Origin: Cryobacterium tagatosivorans
Lineage (GTDB): Bacteria; Actinomycetota; Actinomycetes; Actinomycetales; Microbacteriaceae
Length of the DNA: 56,579 nt
Assembly: GCF_004402215.1 (NCBI RefSeq)
Contig: NZ_SOEZ01000042.1
Span: forward strand, 1-56,579
Reading direction: 5' to 3'
Each line of letters starts with the position of its first letter. Positions within the stretch are counted from its first letter, which is position 1. A model generated the notes under the pieces. It saw nothing but the letters and a program-made list of their open reading frames with translations, searched no databases and was not told where the DNA came from. A program made the translations under genes and the position numbers. Below, piece after piece: positions 34,509-41,618 of this stretch.

Positions 34509-35408
34509 ATGGTGACCCAGACACGTGAAGGTCAGCTGGTCGAGACCTTCGTCACTCTTGCCGATACGCTCGTCGTCGGCTATGACATCGTTGACCTGTT
34601 GCAGACGCTCGTGGAGAAGTGCGTGCCACTCTTTGCCTCGTCGGCCGCCGGCATCATCCTGTCCGCCGGCGATGGCGAGCTCGAGGTCGTCGCATCCACG
34701 AACGAGCGCAGCCGGCTGGTCGAGATTCTCCAGTTGCGGTCCGGAAGCGGGCCCTGCGTGGAGTGCTTCACGACCGGGCGCGCCGTTTCCGTCCCCGACA
34801 TCGACGCAGTCGGACCCAAGTGGCCGCGGTTCCGCGCGGGAGCACTCGAACAGGGCTTCGCCTCCATGCGCGCCGTGCCCCTGAGGCTCCGGTCGACGAC
34901 CATCGGTTCGCTGAACCTCTTCTGGGACCGCCTGGGCGGCCTCGGCGAGGAGGATGCGCTGACTGTGCAGGCCCTCGCCGACGTGGCCACGATCGGCATC
35001 CTGCAGGAGCGGGCCATCAGGGAGAGCGACGTGGCTCGCCAGCAGCTCCAGCATGCCCTCAGCAGCCGGGTGCTGATCGAGCAGGCCAAGGGCGTGCTCG
35101 CCTTCACCCACCAGGCCAACATGGACGAGGCCTTCAGGCTTCTGCGGGACCACGCCCGGAGCAACGGCATCCCGCTGGTCGACGTCGCCGAAGGCGTCGT
35201 CAACCGCACTCTCTCTCTCTCTGAGAGCCCTGGCCTATATCGCATCGTCGGGAGACATTCTTCGCCGGCAGGGGCGCCCGGGCGGGCGGGCGGCGTAGAA
35301 TGGTCTCCGCGGCCCCGGACCCCGGCAGCACACGTCCATCGTGAGCAAACAGGGGATAACCATGAAACGCATCTTTCATCCCGGCGGCTCCGTCGTCACC
35401 GGCACTGA
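34509..35408 (+). CDS. GAF and ANTAR domain regulator (second of pair) with a shifted C-terminus
   Basis: 299 residues as read. GAF domain at about 15-165 (LLQTLVEKCVPLFASSAAGI, then RSGSGPCVECFTTGR, then AVPLRLRSTTIGSLNLF) and ANTAR at about 183-235 (VLIEQAKGVLAFTHQANMDE, then LVDVAEGVV). After VVNRTLSLS come about 60 residues unlike any ANTAR tail, and the frame runs 47 bases into the next gene. The change begins at a (CT)7 tract: losing one CT unit would end the protein at 237 residues, the normal family size. It may be a variable or frameshifted end. Leaderless start at ATG 34509. Confidence 0.8.
   Translation: MVTQTREGQLVETFVTLADTLVVGYDIVDLLQTLVEKCVPLFASSAAGIILSAGDGELEVVASTNERSRLVEILQLRSGSGPCVECFTTGRAVSVPDIDAVGPKWPRFRAGALEQGFASMRAVPLRLRSTTIGSLNLFWDRLGGLGEEDALTVQALADVATIGILQERAIRESDVARQQLQHALSSRVLIEQAKGVLAFTHQANMDEAFRLLRDHARSNGIPLVDVAEGVVNRTLSLSESPGLYRIVGRHSSPAGAPGRAGGVEWSPRPRTPAAHVHREQTGDNHETHLSSRRLRRHRH
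35209..35222 (+). repeat. (CT)7 microsatellite at the ANTAR C-terminus
   Basis: Fourteen bases of CT repeat inside the gene, coding TLSLS. One unit fewer gives an immediate TGA; one unit more gives a stop at TAG 35292-35294. Confidence 0.85.
35292..35297 (+). promoter_or_regulatory. -10 (TAGAAT) upstream of the 111-residue unknown gene
   Basis: TAGAAT 64 bases before ATG 35362, giving a leader of about 57 nt that carries the AGGGGATAACC ribosome site. Confidence 0.4.
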
Positions 35409-35697
35409 TCTTGCGGATGCCGTGCTCGTCTACGCGGAAGCCCTCAGCGGCCGAAGCCAGGTCGACGTGGTCGACATCCCGGTCATCTGCGACGACGGCA
35501 CCCACGGCCGGGCCCAGTTCCTGATCGGCTCCGCCAGCCAACTGGTCAGCGTGACGGCCGAGAGGGCGACCATCGAACTCGTCGAATTGGGCACGACGGA
35601 ATTGCTGCGTCGCAAGGCGGAGGACCGGTCCGTCCAGACGCCCCTCGGGCTGGTCAGCGATCCCGAGTTCGCCCAGTTCGACGAGTTCAACTACTGA
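35362..35697 (+). CDS. Small cytoplasmic protein of unknown function
   Basis: 111 residues, not recognised. Starts MKRIFHPGGSVVTGTDLADA and is acidic at its C-terminus (DPEFAQFDEFNY). Predicted alpha/beta, no membrane span, Cys only at about 43. ATG 35362 is chosen for AGGGGA nine bases upstream; GTG 35341 is an alternative. It overlaps the tail of the preceding ANTAR frame by 47 bases, which argues that the ANTAR gene normally ends earlier. No functional hint apart from its place beside two ANTAR regulators and a universal stress protein. Confidence 0.7.
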   Translation: MKRIFHPGGSVVTGTDLADAVLVYAEALSGRSQVDVVDIPVICDDGTHGRAQFLIGSASQLVSVTAERATIELVELGTTELLRRKAEDRSVQTPLGLVSDPEFAQFDEFNY

Positions 35698-35731
35698 CGA
35701 GTTCGACTTCTGACCGTTCCCGATAGGCGGA

Positions 35732-36601
35732 CTACATCGCGGTGACCGGCGGCGGGGCCGGGCGCGGGACAACCGCGATCGGGCACGGCATGTTCAGCAG
35801 CACATCGTGGCTGACCGAACCGAGGATGAGGCCGGCCACGGCGCCGCGGCCGTGGGTGCCGACGACCAGAAGCGCGGCCATTTGCGACGCCTCGACGAGC
35901 GTCGGCGCCGCGGGACCCTGCTCCAGGACGGGGGCGACCTCCAGTCCCGGATGAGCGGCCCTGATGCGCCCGGCGGCCAGGGCCAGGATCTCCTCGTGGG
36001 CCTCCTGGAGGGCGTCGAAGGGAACGATCGAGCCGTCGTCGAGGCCCAGCGTGGCGGGGATCGTCCAGGCGTGCACGATCACCAGGCCCCGGCCGAGCCG
36101 GGCCGCCTCACGCGCAGCGAAGTCCAGGGCGACATCCGAAGAGCGGTCGTCTTCGGCCCCGGCCACGACGGGCCCGTCGCTGCGAGTCCAATTGGCCGGG
36201 ACGACGACCAGGGGACAGCGAGCGTGAGCCGCCAGCCGGAGGGGCAGCGTTCCGTACACCGCACCCGCAAGGAATCCGGTCCTCTTGTTCGTGCCGATGA
36301 CCAGGAGATCAGCCCTGGTCGAGGCGCGAATGAGCTCCTCCACCGGACTGCCGCGGCGCACGACGCTGGTCTTCCTGAGGGTCGGCGCGGCCTCATCCAC
36401 CCGGCGCCCCGCCTCCGACAGCGCGCGTTCGTAGACAATGTGGAAATCATCCTCCGGTCCGCCGGCGGGGGCCCAGTCGAGCTCGACCACCGTGGTGAGC
36501 TCCACTGACAGGGTGGCCGTCCGCGCCCGGTCCAGCATCCAGTCCACGGCCGCGTTGCTGGCCGGCCCGCCATCGATCGCGACGATCACGTCTTCGGCCA
36601 T
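35732..36601 (-). CDS. Universal stress protein, two Usp domains
   Basis: 289 residues, a tandem of two UspA folds (about 1-140 and 150-289). The ATP-binding loop is intact in the second domain, VVGTHGRGAVAGLILGSVS (the G-2x-G-9x-G(S/T) motif), and close to consensus in the first (VIGTNKRTGFLAGAVYGTLP). Tandem Usp proteins are abundant in actinobacteria and respond to hypoxia, starvation and stress. ATG 36601 has AGAGGAGG about 13 bases upstream. Divergent from DUF427. Confidence 0.93.
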   Translation of the reverse strand: MAEDVIVAIDGGPASNAAVDWMLDRARTATLSVELTTVVELDWAPAGGPEDDFHIVYERALSEAGRRVDEAAPTLRKTSVVRRGSPVEELIRASTRADLLVIGTNKRTGFLAGAVYGTLPLRLAAHARCPLVVVPANWTRSDGPVVAGAEDDRSSDVALDFAAREAARLGRGLVIVHAWTIPATLGLDDGSIVPFDALQEAHEEILALAAGRIRAAHPGLEVAPVLEQGPAAPTLVEASQMAALLVVGTHGRGAVAGLILGSVSHDVLLNMPCPIAVVPRPAPPPVTAM

Positions 36602-36688
36602 GGAAATGCCTCCTCTTGCCTGGAGTCACGACGGAGTGCCTCTCCGATCACGCATCCAGCGGGGAGTGTACCCGGGTTGCGTTGCCGG

Positions 36689-36694
36689 TACGCT
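36689..36694 (+). promoter_or_regulatory. Leaderless -10 (TACGCT) for the DUF427 gene
   Basis: TACGCT six bases before ATG 36701, which selects this start over one 24 bases upstream. Confidence 0.6.
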
Positions 36695-36700
36695 GGCTGG

Positions 36701-37207
36701 ATGAAACCGCCCCAGGAAGAGGTCGCCCGGCCGGGTCCGTGGCAGGAATCCGTGTGGGACTACCCCCGCCCACCGCGGGTGGAGCAAGTGGAAGCCCGGG
36801 TCGTCGTCCGTTTCGGCGGGCAGGTCATCGCCGACACCACGGACGCCGTGCGGGTGTTGGAGACCAGCCACCCGCCGGTCTACTACCTGCCGCGATCGGC
36901 CTTCGCGCCCGGTGTCCTGCAGCCCGCAGACGGCCATACCGTGTGCGAGTACAAGGGGGCGGCGTCCTACCTCAGCGTCGCCCTGCCCGCCGGCGAACGG
37001 GCGGAGGCCGCGGCCTGGTTCTATCCTTCGCCAGCGCCCGGCTACCGGGAGTTGGTCGACCGCGTCGCCGTGTACCCCGGCCGCATGGACGAGTGCACGG
37101 TCGACGGCGAGCGTGTGCGGCCGCAGGCCGGCGGGTTCTACGGCGGCTGGATCACCTCCCGCGTCGTCGGGCCGTTCAAAGGTGAGCCCGGGACCCTCGG
37201 CTGGTGA
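36701..37207 (+). CDS. DUF427 family protein
   Basis: 168 residues, cytoplasmic. Conserved DUF427 pieces: RVVVRFGGQVIADTTDAVRV, HPPVYYLPRSA, TVCEYKGAASYLSV, AAWFYPSPAPGY and VAVYPGRMDECTVDGE. This beta-rich family is common in actinobacteria and of unknown function. It overlaps the transporter gene by four bases (GTGA), so the two are translationally coupled. Confidence 0.93.
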   Translation: MKPPQEEVARPGPWQESVWDYPRPPRVEQVEARVVVRFGGQVIADTTDAVRVLETSHPPVYYLPRSAFAPGVLQPADGHTVCEYKGAASYLSVALPAGERAEAAAWFYPSPAPGYRELVDRVAVYPGRMDECTVDGERVRPQAGGFYGGWITSRVVGPFKGEPGTLGW

Positions 37208-38184
37208 ACCGGGGCCGCGGGGTAGCCCCGATCCTCGTGGCGGCAGTGCTCTGGGGAACGACGGGGACGGCCGCGCACTTCCTTCCGGATTCTGTCAGCC
37301 CGCTGGCCACGGGCGCCGCGACCATGGCGGTCGGCGGGGCTCTGCTCTTCGCGCTCACCTCGCGCGGGGCCGTCCGGGCGATCCGGGACCGTTCGGCGCG
37401 CCGGCTCCTCGTCGTCGGCGTCCTGGGAATCGTGGTCTACCCGCTCGCCTTCTACAGTTCCATGCACCTGGCCGGGGTGGCCATGGGCACCGTCGTCTCG
37501 CTGGCCTCGGCGCCCGTCTTCGCCGGCCTGATCGACTTCCTCCGGGACAAGCACGGCGGCCTCACGGCGCGGTGGGCCGGGTGCACGGCGACCGCCCTCG
37601 TCGGCACGGCGCTGCTGGTGATCGGGCGCCCCGCGGTCGCCGGCGCGGACGGCTCGGCCGCCCTGGGCGTGTTCCTCGGCCTCGCCGCCGGCCTGAGCTA
37701 TGCCGTCTACACCGATAGCTCGCACCGCTTGATCGGCCGCGGGCATGGCTCGAACGCCACGATGGGGGCGCTGTTCGGCCTGGGCGCCCTGTGCCTCCTT
37801 CCGGTGCTCGTCGCGACCGGAGGCCCGCTCCTTACCTCGGCCGGCAGCATCGGCATTTCTGCCTACCTCGCGATCGGTCCGATGTTCGCCGCCTATCTGC
37901 TGTTCGGCGCCGGCCTCCGGCATGTGCGGAGCAGCACGGCCACGACCCTGACCCTGGTCGAGCCGCTGGTGGCCACCCTCCTGGCCGTCCTCGTCGTCGG
38001 CGAGAGACTGCATCCGTTCGGCTGGGCCGGACTCGTCCTGCTGCTGGCCGGCGTGGTCGCCCTGGTCTGGCCGGGGCGGGCCAAACCGGAGGCCTTCCGA
38101 GTAGAATCCCGACATGCTCGATGGCGAGTCGGCGGGCCAGGAAGGCTCCGAACCACCCGAGGAACCCGAAGCGCACGGCGATGA
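37204..38184 (+). CDS. EamA/DMT-family transporter
   Basis: 326 residues with ten predicted membrane spans in two EamA repeats (about 8-140 and 150-290), e.g. ILVAAVLWGTTGTAAHFLP and LVEPLVATLLAVLVVGE. Drug/metabolite transporters export amino acids or other metabolites; the substrate is not known. GTG 37204 overlaps the DUF427 stop. The C-terminal 40 residues are Arg-rich and lie over the start of the next small gene (71-bp overlap), so the end may be recently extended. Confidence 0.9.
   Translation: MNRGRGVAPILVAAVLWGTTGTAAHFLPDSVSPLATGAATMAVGGALLFALTSRGAVRAIRDRSARRLLVVGVLGIVVYPLAFYSSMHLAGVAMGTVVSLASAPVFAGLIDFLRDKHGGLTARWAGCTATALVGTALLVIGRPAVAGADGSAALGVFLGLAAGLSYAVYTDSSHRLIGRGHGSNATMGALFGLGALCLLPVLVATGGPLLTSAGSIGISAYLAIGPMFAAYLLFGAGLRHVRSSTATTLTLVEPLVATLLAVLVVGERLHPFGWAGLVLLLAGVVALVWPGRAKPEAFRVESRHARWRVGGPGRLRTTRGTRSARR
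38102..38107 (+). promoter_or_regulatory. Leaderless -10 (TAGAAT) inside the transporter gene
   Basis: TAGAAT six bases before ATG 38114, located in the coding sequence of the upstream transporter. Confidence 0.5.
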
Positions 38185-38416
38185 CGATCTCGCCGCTGCG
38201 GTCGACAAGGGAGCCCCGACCGGCTCGCACCCGGTGGTCGCAAACGGGTTCGACACGGACCTTCCCGACGATGCCGACGACGTGGTCCCCGGAGCGGCCG
38301 AACCGATCGGAAGCCCGCGGGTCGGCGCGGATGAGCGCGTCGTCGAGGGCAGGAGACGGCGAGGCTTCCTGGCGAGGCTCCGGGGCGGACCCCGCAGGCA
38401 CCCGCCCGGCGCGTAG
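38114..38416 (+). CDS. Small charged protein of unknown function
   Basis: 100 residues, not recognised. The first 75 are acidic (GSEPPEEPEAHGDDDLAAAV, then TDLPDDADDVV); the last 20 are strongly basic (VEGRRRRGFLARLRGG), suggesting nucleic-acid or membrane-surface contact by the tail (inference). It overlaps the transporter 3' end by 71 bases but has its own TAGAAT six bases before ATG, the best support that it is real. It ends 19 bp before the Nif3 gene. Confidence 0.55.
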   Translation: MLDGESAGQEGSEPPEEPEAHGDDDLAAAVDKGAPTGSHPVVANGFDTDLPDDADDVVPGAAEPIGSPRVGADERVVEGRRRRGFLARLRGGPRRHPPGA

Positions 38417-38423
38417 TCACCGG

Positions 38424-38429
38424 TAGGCT
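38424..38429 (+). promoter_or_regulatory. Leaderless -10 (TAGGCT) for the Nif3-like gene
   Basis: TAGGCT six bases before GTG 38436. Confidence 0.6.
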
Positions 38430-38435
38430 GGCCCC

Positions 38436-39257
38436 GTGTCATTTTCGCTCGCCGACGTAACCCGGGTCGCCCACGACCTGTGGCCGCTATCCGGGGCTGC
38501 TCAGTGGGACGCGCCCGGCCTGCTGAGCGGGGACCCGGCAAGCCCGGTCGACTACATCCACCTGGCCGTCGACGCCGTGGCCGACACCGTCGACGAGGCC
38601 ATCGAAGCCAACGCCGACCTCCTCTTCGTGCATCACCCGCTGCTCCTGCGCGGCGTGACCAGCGTCGCCGAAGACCGCTACAAGGGAGCGCTGCTCAGTC
38701 GCCTGATCCGCTCGAATTGCGCGCTCCTGGCGGCCCACACCAACGCCGACATCGTCGTCGACGGCGTCTCCGACATCTTCGCCTCCCGGCTCGGGCTCGT
38801 GGACGCCCTGCCCATCAGCGAGGGCACCGTCCCGGGAACGGGGATCGGCCGGGTCGGCCGCCTCGCCGAACCGACGACCCTCGGCCTGCTGGCCCGACGC
38901 GTGGCGGACTTGCTGCCGCCCACCGCGTCCGGGGTGCGTGCGGCGGGGGAGTACGGGCGGCCGATCCAGACCGTCGCCCTCTGCGGCGGCGCCGGGGACT
39001 CGCTGCTCGGGCATCCGGCCGTGCTCGCTGCCGACGTGTACATCACCGCCGATCTCCGGCACCACCCCGCCTCCGAGTCCCGGGAGCAGGCCAGGCTGGC
39101 CGGCGCCGGGCCGGCGCTCCTCGACGTCTCGCACTGGGCGAGCGAGTGGTTGTGGCTCGAGACCGCCGCCGAGCAGCTTCGCCAGGCCCTCCCGGGCATG
39201 CGCGTCACCGTCAGCGAGCTCCGCACGGATCCGTGGGACTTCGTCGTCATCCAGTAG
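38436..39257 (+). CDS. Nif3-like dinuclear metal centre protein
   Basis: 273 residues. Metal-binding segments: FVHHPLLLRG (two His), AHTNAD, and near the C-terminus ADVYITADLRHHPASE and DVSHWASEW with further His/Glu ligands. Members form hexameric toroids; they have been linked to GTP cyclohydrolase-like chemistry without firm proof. GTG 38436 is fixed by the leaderless -10. First of the Nif3-zinc ribbon-RNase HI set conserved in actinobacteria. Confidence 0.92.
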   Translation: MSFSLADVTRVAHDLWPLSGAAQWDAPGLLSGDPASPVDYIHLAVDAVADTVDEAIEANADLLFVHHPLLLRGVTSVAEDRYKGALLSRLIRSNCALLAAHTNADIVVDGVSDIFASRLGLVDALPISEGTVPGTGIGRVGRLAEPTTLGLLARRVADLLPPTASGVRAAGEYGRPIQTVALCGGAGDSLLGHPAVLAADVYITADLRHHPASESREQARLAGAGPALLDVSHWASEWLWLETAAEQLRQALPGMRVTVSELRTDPWDFVVIQ

Positions 39258-39311
39258 CCATCCGGCTCCCTCAACTCGTTCACACACAACACTCGTAAAG
39301 GTCAGGACATT

Positions 39312-40049
39312 GTGAAGGCATCTCCAGCACAGCAGAAGGAACTTCTCCGGCTCCAGGCCCTTGACACGAGGATCCAGCAGACCCAGCACCAGGCGAAGGC
39401 GCTGCCCCAGCTCGCCGAACTCGCCGCGTTCGGCGCCACGGCCGAGAAGACCCGGATGACCCTGGCGGCGCGCACCGGCGAACTCGAGGATGTGCGCATC
39501 GAGCTCGGCCGGATCGAATCGGACGTCGACGTGGTGGAGAAGCGCATCGCCCGCGACACCGACCGGGTCGAGCACACCTCTTCGGTCAAGGACGTCCAGG
39601 CCCTCGAGACCGAACTGGCCGCCCTGCGGAAGAGGCACACCGACCTCGAGGAAATCGAGCTGGCGGTGATGGAGCGCCTTGAAGAACGCGAAGCGGCCGT
39701 CGCCGAGGTGGAAGCGTCCCGTGACGCTCTCGCGGAGCAGATCGGCCAGGCCGAAAAGGCCAGGGACATCCGGCTGGCCGAACTGGAACGCGAATTGAGC
39801 GACCTGGCCAGGGACCGCGAGACCATCGCGGCGACCCTGACGGAGGAGCTGCGCGCCCTGTACGAGAAGCGCCGTGTGGTGGGCCGGGGCAACGCCGCCG
39901 CGCTGCTCCGCGCCCGGACCTGCAGCGGCTGCACCATGACGCTCACCGGCAACGACCTCGAGATCGTACGGGCCGCCGCCGCCGAGGAAGTCGTCTTCTG
40001 CCCGGACTGCGGCGCCATCCTGGTGCGCACGGAGGAATCCGGCATCTAG
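39312..40049 (+). CDS. C4-type zinc ribbon, coiled-coil protein (CT398-like)
   Basis: 245 residues. A long coiled coil (about 5-170; ALDTRIQQTQHQAKALPQL and onward) is followed by a zinc ribbon with CSGC and CPDC pairs. Such proteins are suspected nucleic-acid or secretion chaperones and sit beside Nif3 and RNase HI in actinobacteria. GTG 39312 has AAAGGTCAGGA upstream. The last base of its TAG stop (40049) is the first base of the RNase HI start, so they are translationally coupled. Confidence 0.92.
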   Translation: MKASPAQQKELLRLQALDTRIQQTQHQAKALPQLAELAAFGATAEKTRMTLAARTGELEDVRIELGRIESDVDVVEKRIARDTDRVEHTSSVKDVQALETELAALRKRHTDLEEIELAVMERLEEREAAVAEVEASRDALAEQIGQAEKARDIRLAELERELSDLARDRETIAATLTEELRALYEKRRVVGRGNAAALLRARTCSGCTMTLTGNDLEIVRAAAAEEVVFCPDCGAILVRTEESGI

Positions 40050-40471
40050 TGGGGCGGTCATTCATCGTCGAAGCCGACGGCGGGTCCCGCGGAAACCCGG
40101 GACGCGCCGGGAGCGGATCGCTCGTCATCGACGCGGCGACCGGTGAGATCCTCGCGGAGATCGGGACCTGGGTGGGCATCGCGACGAACAACGTCGCCGA
40201 ATACCGCGGCATGCTCGAAGGCATCCGGCGCGCCGTCAGGATCGACCCGACCGCGGACATCCACGTGCGGATGGACTCCCAGCTCGTCGTCGAGCAGATG
40301 TCCGGCCGCTGGAAGATCAAGCATCCGGACATGCGCGCGCTCGCTGAGGAGGCGCGCGGCCTGATCGGCCACCGGTCGGTCACCTTCGAATGGATTCCCC
40401 GCGCCGACAATGCGCGCGCCGACGCGATCGCCAACCGGGCCATGGACATGGGCGAGAGCTTCGGCCTGTAA
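40049..40471 (+). CDS. RNase HI family protein (single domain)
   Basis: 140 residues. Cuts RNA in RNA:DNA hybrids. Active-site acids are in place: D10 (EADGGSRGNPG), E51 (ATNNVAEYRGM), D76 (RMDSQLV) and D125 (NARADAIANRA). The mycobacterial counterpart is fused to a CobC-type phosphatase; here that domain is absent. GTG 40049 overlaps the previous stop. Its TAA stop begins TAAGAT, the -10 of rnpB. Confidence 0.92.
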   Translation: MGRSFIVEADGGSRGNPGRAGSGSLVIDAATGEILAEIGTWVGIATNNVAEYRGMLEGIRRAVRIDPTADIHVRMDSQLVVEQMSGRWKIKHPDMRALAEEARGLIGHRSVTFEWIPRADNARADAIANRAMDMGESFGL

Positions 40472-40474
40472 GAT
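40469..40474 (+). promoter_or_regulatory. rnpB -10 (TAAGAT) overlapping the RNase HI stop codon
   Basis: TAA 40469-40471 is the RNase HI stop. The hexamer ends seven bases before the first paired base of rnpB (40482). Confidence 0.6.
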
Positions 40475-40481
40475 TTGACCT

Positions 40482-40863
40482 GAATGGGTCGGCAAGACGG
40501 TCGCGTCATTCGGTGCCCTTCGGGGCGGCGGATGCCGAGGAACGTCCGGGCTCCACAGAGCAGGGCGGTGGGTAACACCCACCCGGGGCAACCCGCGAGA
40601 CAGTGCCACAGAAAGTAGACCGCCACCGGCCTCGGCCGGCGGTAAGGGTGAAACGGTGGTGTAAGAGACCACCAGAGGCCAGGGTGACCTGGTCGGCTCG
40701 GTAAACCTCGTCCGGAGCAAGGTCGAACAGGAAACGCTAAGGCTGCTCGCCGAGTTTCCGGGTAGACCGCTAGAGGGCTGCGGCAACGTAGTCCCAAGAT
40801 AGATGGCCGTCCAGGGTGCTTCGGCACCGGGACAGAACCCGGCGTACCAGCCGGCCCATTCCC
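40482..40863 (+). ncRNA. rnpB: RNase P RNA, class A
   Basis: About 382 nt, catalytic RNA that trims tRNA 5' ends. Helix P1: GAATGGGTCGGC (40482-40493) pairs with GCCGGCCCATTC (40850-40861). Conserved cores are readable: GAGGAACGTCCGGGCTCC (from 40537), AGAGCAGGG, CCACAGAAAGTAGACCGCC, and the 3' ACAGAACCCGGCGTAC (from 40832). The ends are inferred from P1. A terminator follows directly. RNase P and tRNA-processing partner RNase HI are adjacent, and both act on RNA. Confidence 0.95.
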
Positions 40864-40864
40864 T

Positions 40865-40883
40865 CCCCGCAGGCCAGGCGGGG
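40865..40883 (+). terminator. rnpB terminator hairpin
   Basis: CCCCGC (40865-40870) pairs with GCGGGG (40878-40883); loop of seven. It abuts the stop codon of the convergent YdeI-like gene. Confidence 0.55.
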
Positions 40884-41478
40884 TCAGCCGCCGGCAGTCG
40901 CTGGCCGCACCGGCCGTCCCTCGGCCGCGGCGGCGACGACCTCCGTGATCCGCTTCTGGCGGGTTGCCGGACGTTTGGCGCTGGCAAATCCAGTACAGCA
41001 GCTGCTTGCGCGTCGAGGGCGGCAGGGCCTCGAACGCGCGCCCGCCAACCGGGTCGCCGGTGAGGGCGGCCGCCAGGTCCTCCGGGATCACGAGCGCCTC
41101 CACCTCGTCCAGGAGCGTCCACGATCCGTCGTTCCGCGCGGCCGCCACGGCCGCGAGTCCCGCGGGGGCCATGAGGCCCTGCTCCGTGAGCCGGGCCACC
41201 CGCTCCTTGTTGCTCTGCGCCCAGATGCTGCCGCGCTTACGCGGGGTCATGAGTTGCTTGAAGCGGGCATCGTCCAGGCGATTCACGACGCTGTCGATCC
41301 AGCCGAAGCAGACGGCCTCCTCCACCGCGGCCTGGTAGTCCAGGCCGGTGACCGAGTTCCCCTTCTTGCCCACGGCCAGCCACACGTCGGGGGAGTCGGC
41401 ATGGTGCTCCTCCAGCCAGGCCCGCCACTCCCGGCGGTCCTGAGGCTCTATGAACGGCAAGTCAGCGAGCGGCGTCAT
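40884..41478 (-). pseudogene. YdeI/OmpD-associated family gene with a one-base frameshift
   Basis: Start MTPLADLPFIEPQDRREW and residues to RKQLLYWI (about 163) match the YdeI family (WLAVGKKGN, FGWIDSVVNRLD, TPRKRGSIWAQSNKERV). At 40986-40988 three A (TTT on this strand) shift the frame: as read, YWI continues CQRQTSG and the frame runs on antisense through rnpB. Dropping one T gives ASAKRPATRQKRITEVVAAA and a stop at 40884-40886, the normal end (197 residues). Either a true frameshift or a base-calling error in the homopolymer. The family is linked to acid or peptide stress without a clear mechanism. Confidence 0.8.
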
Positions 41479-41618
41479 GGCGCGTGCGGGAGTGTGCGGC
41501 GGCCGCCGGGGGGTTCCGTGGGCGTTGCGGCCCTCTCACCGGGGAGACCTCCTCACGGACGACTGGTCCTGGCGGGGAGCCTACCCGCCTGCGGGTGATG
41601 TGTCCCGAGGGGTCGAGT

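Noticed and set aside
39943..40883. Continuation of the YdeI-like frame to residue 511
   Set aside because: Beyond the frameshift the sequence is the complement of rnpB and neighbouring genes, not protein-like.
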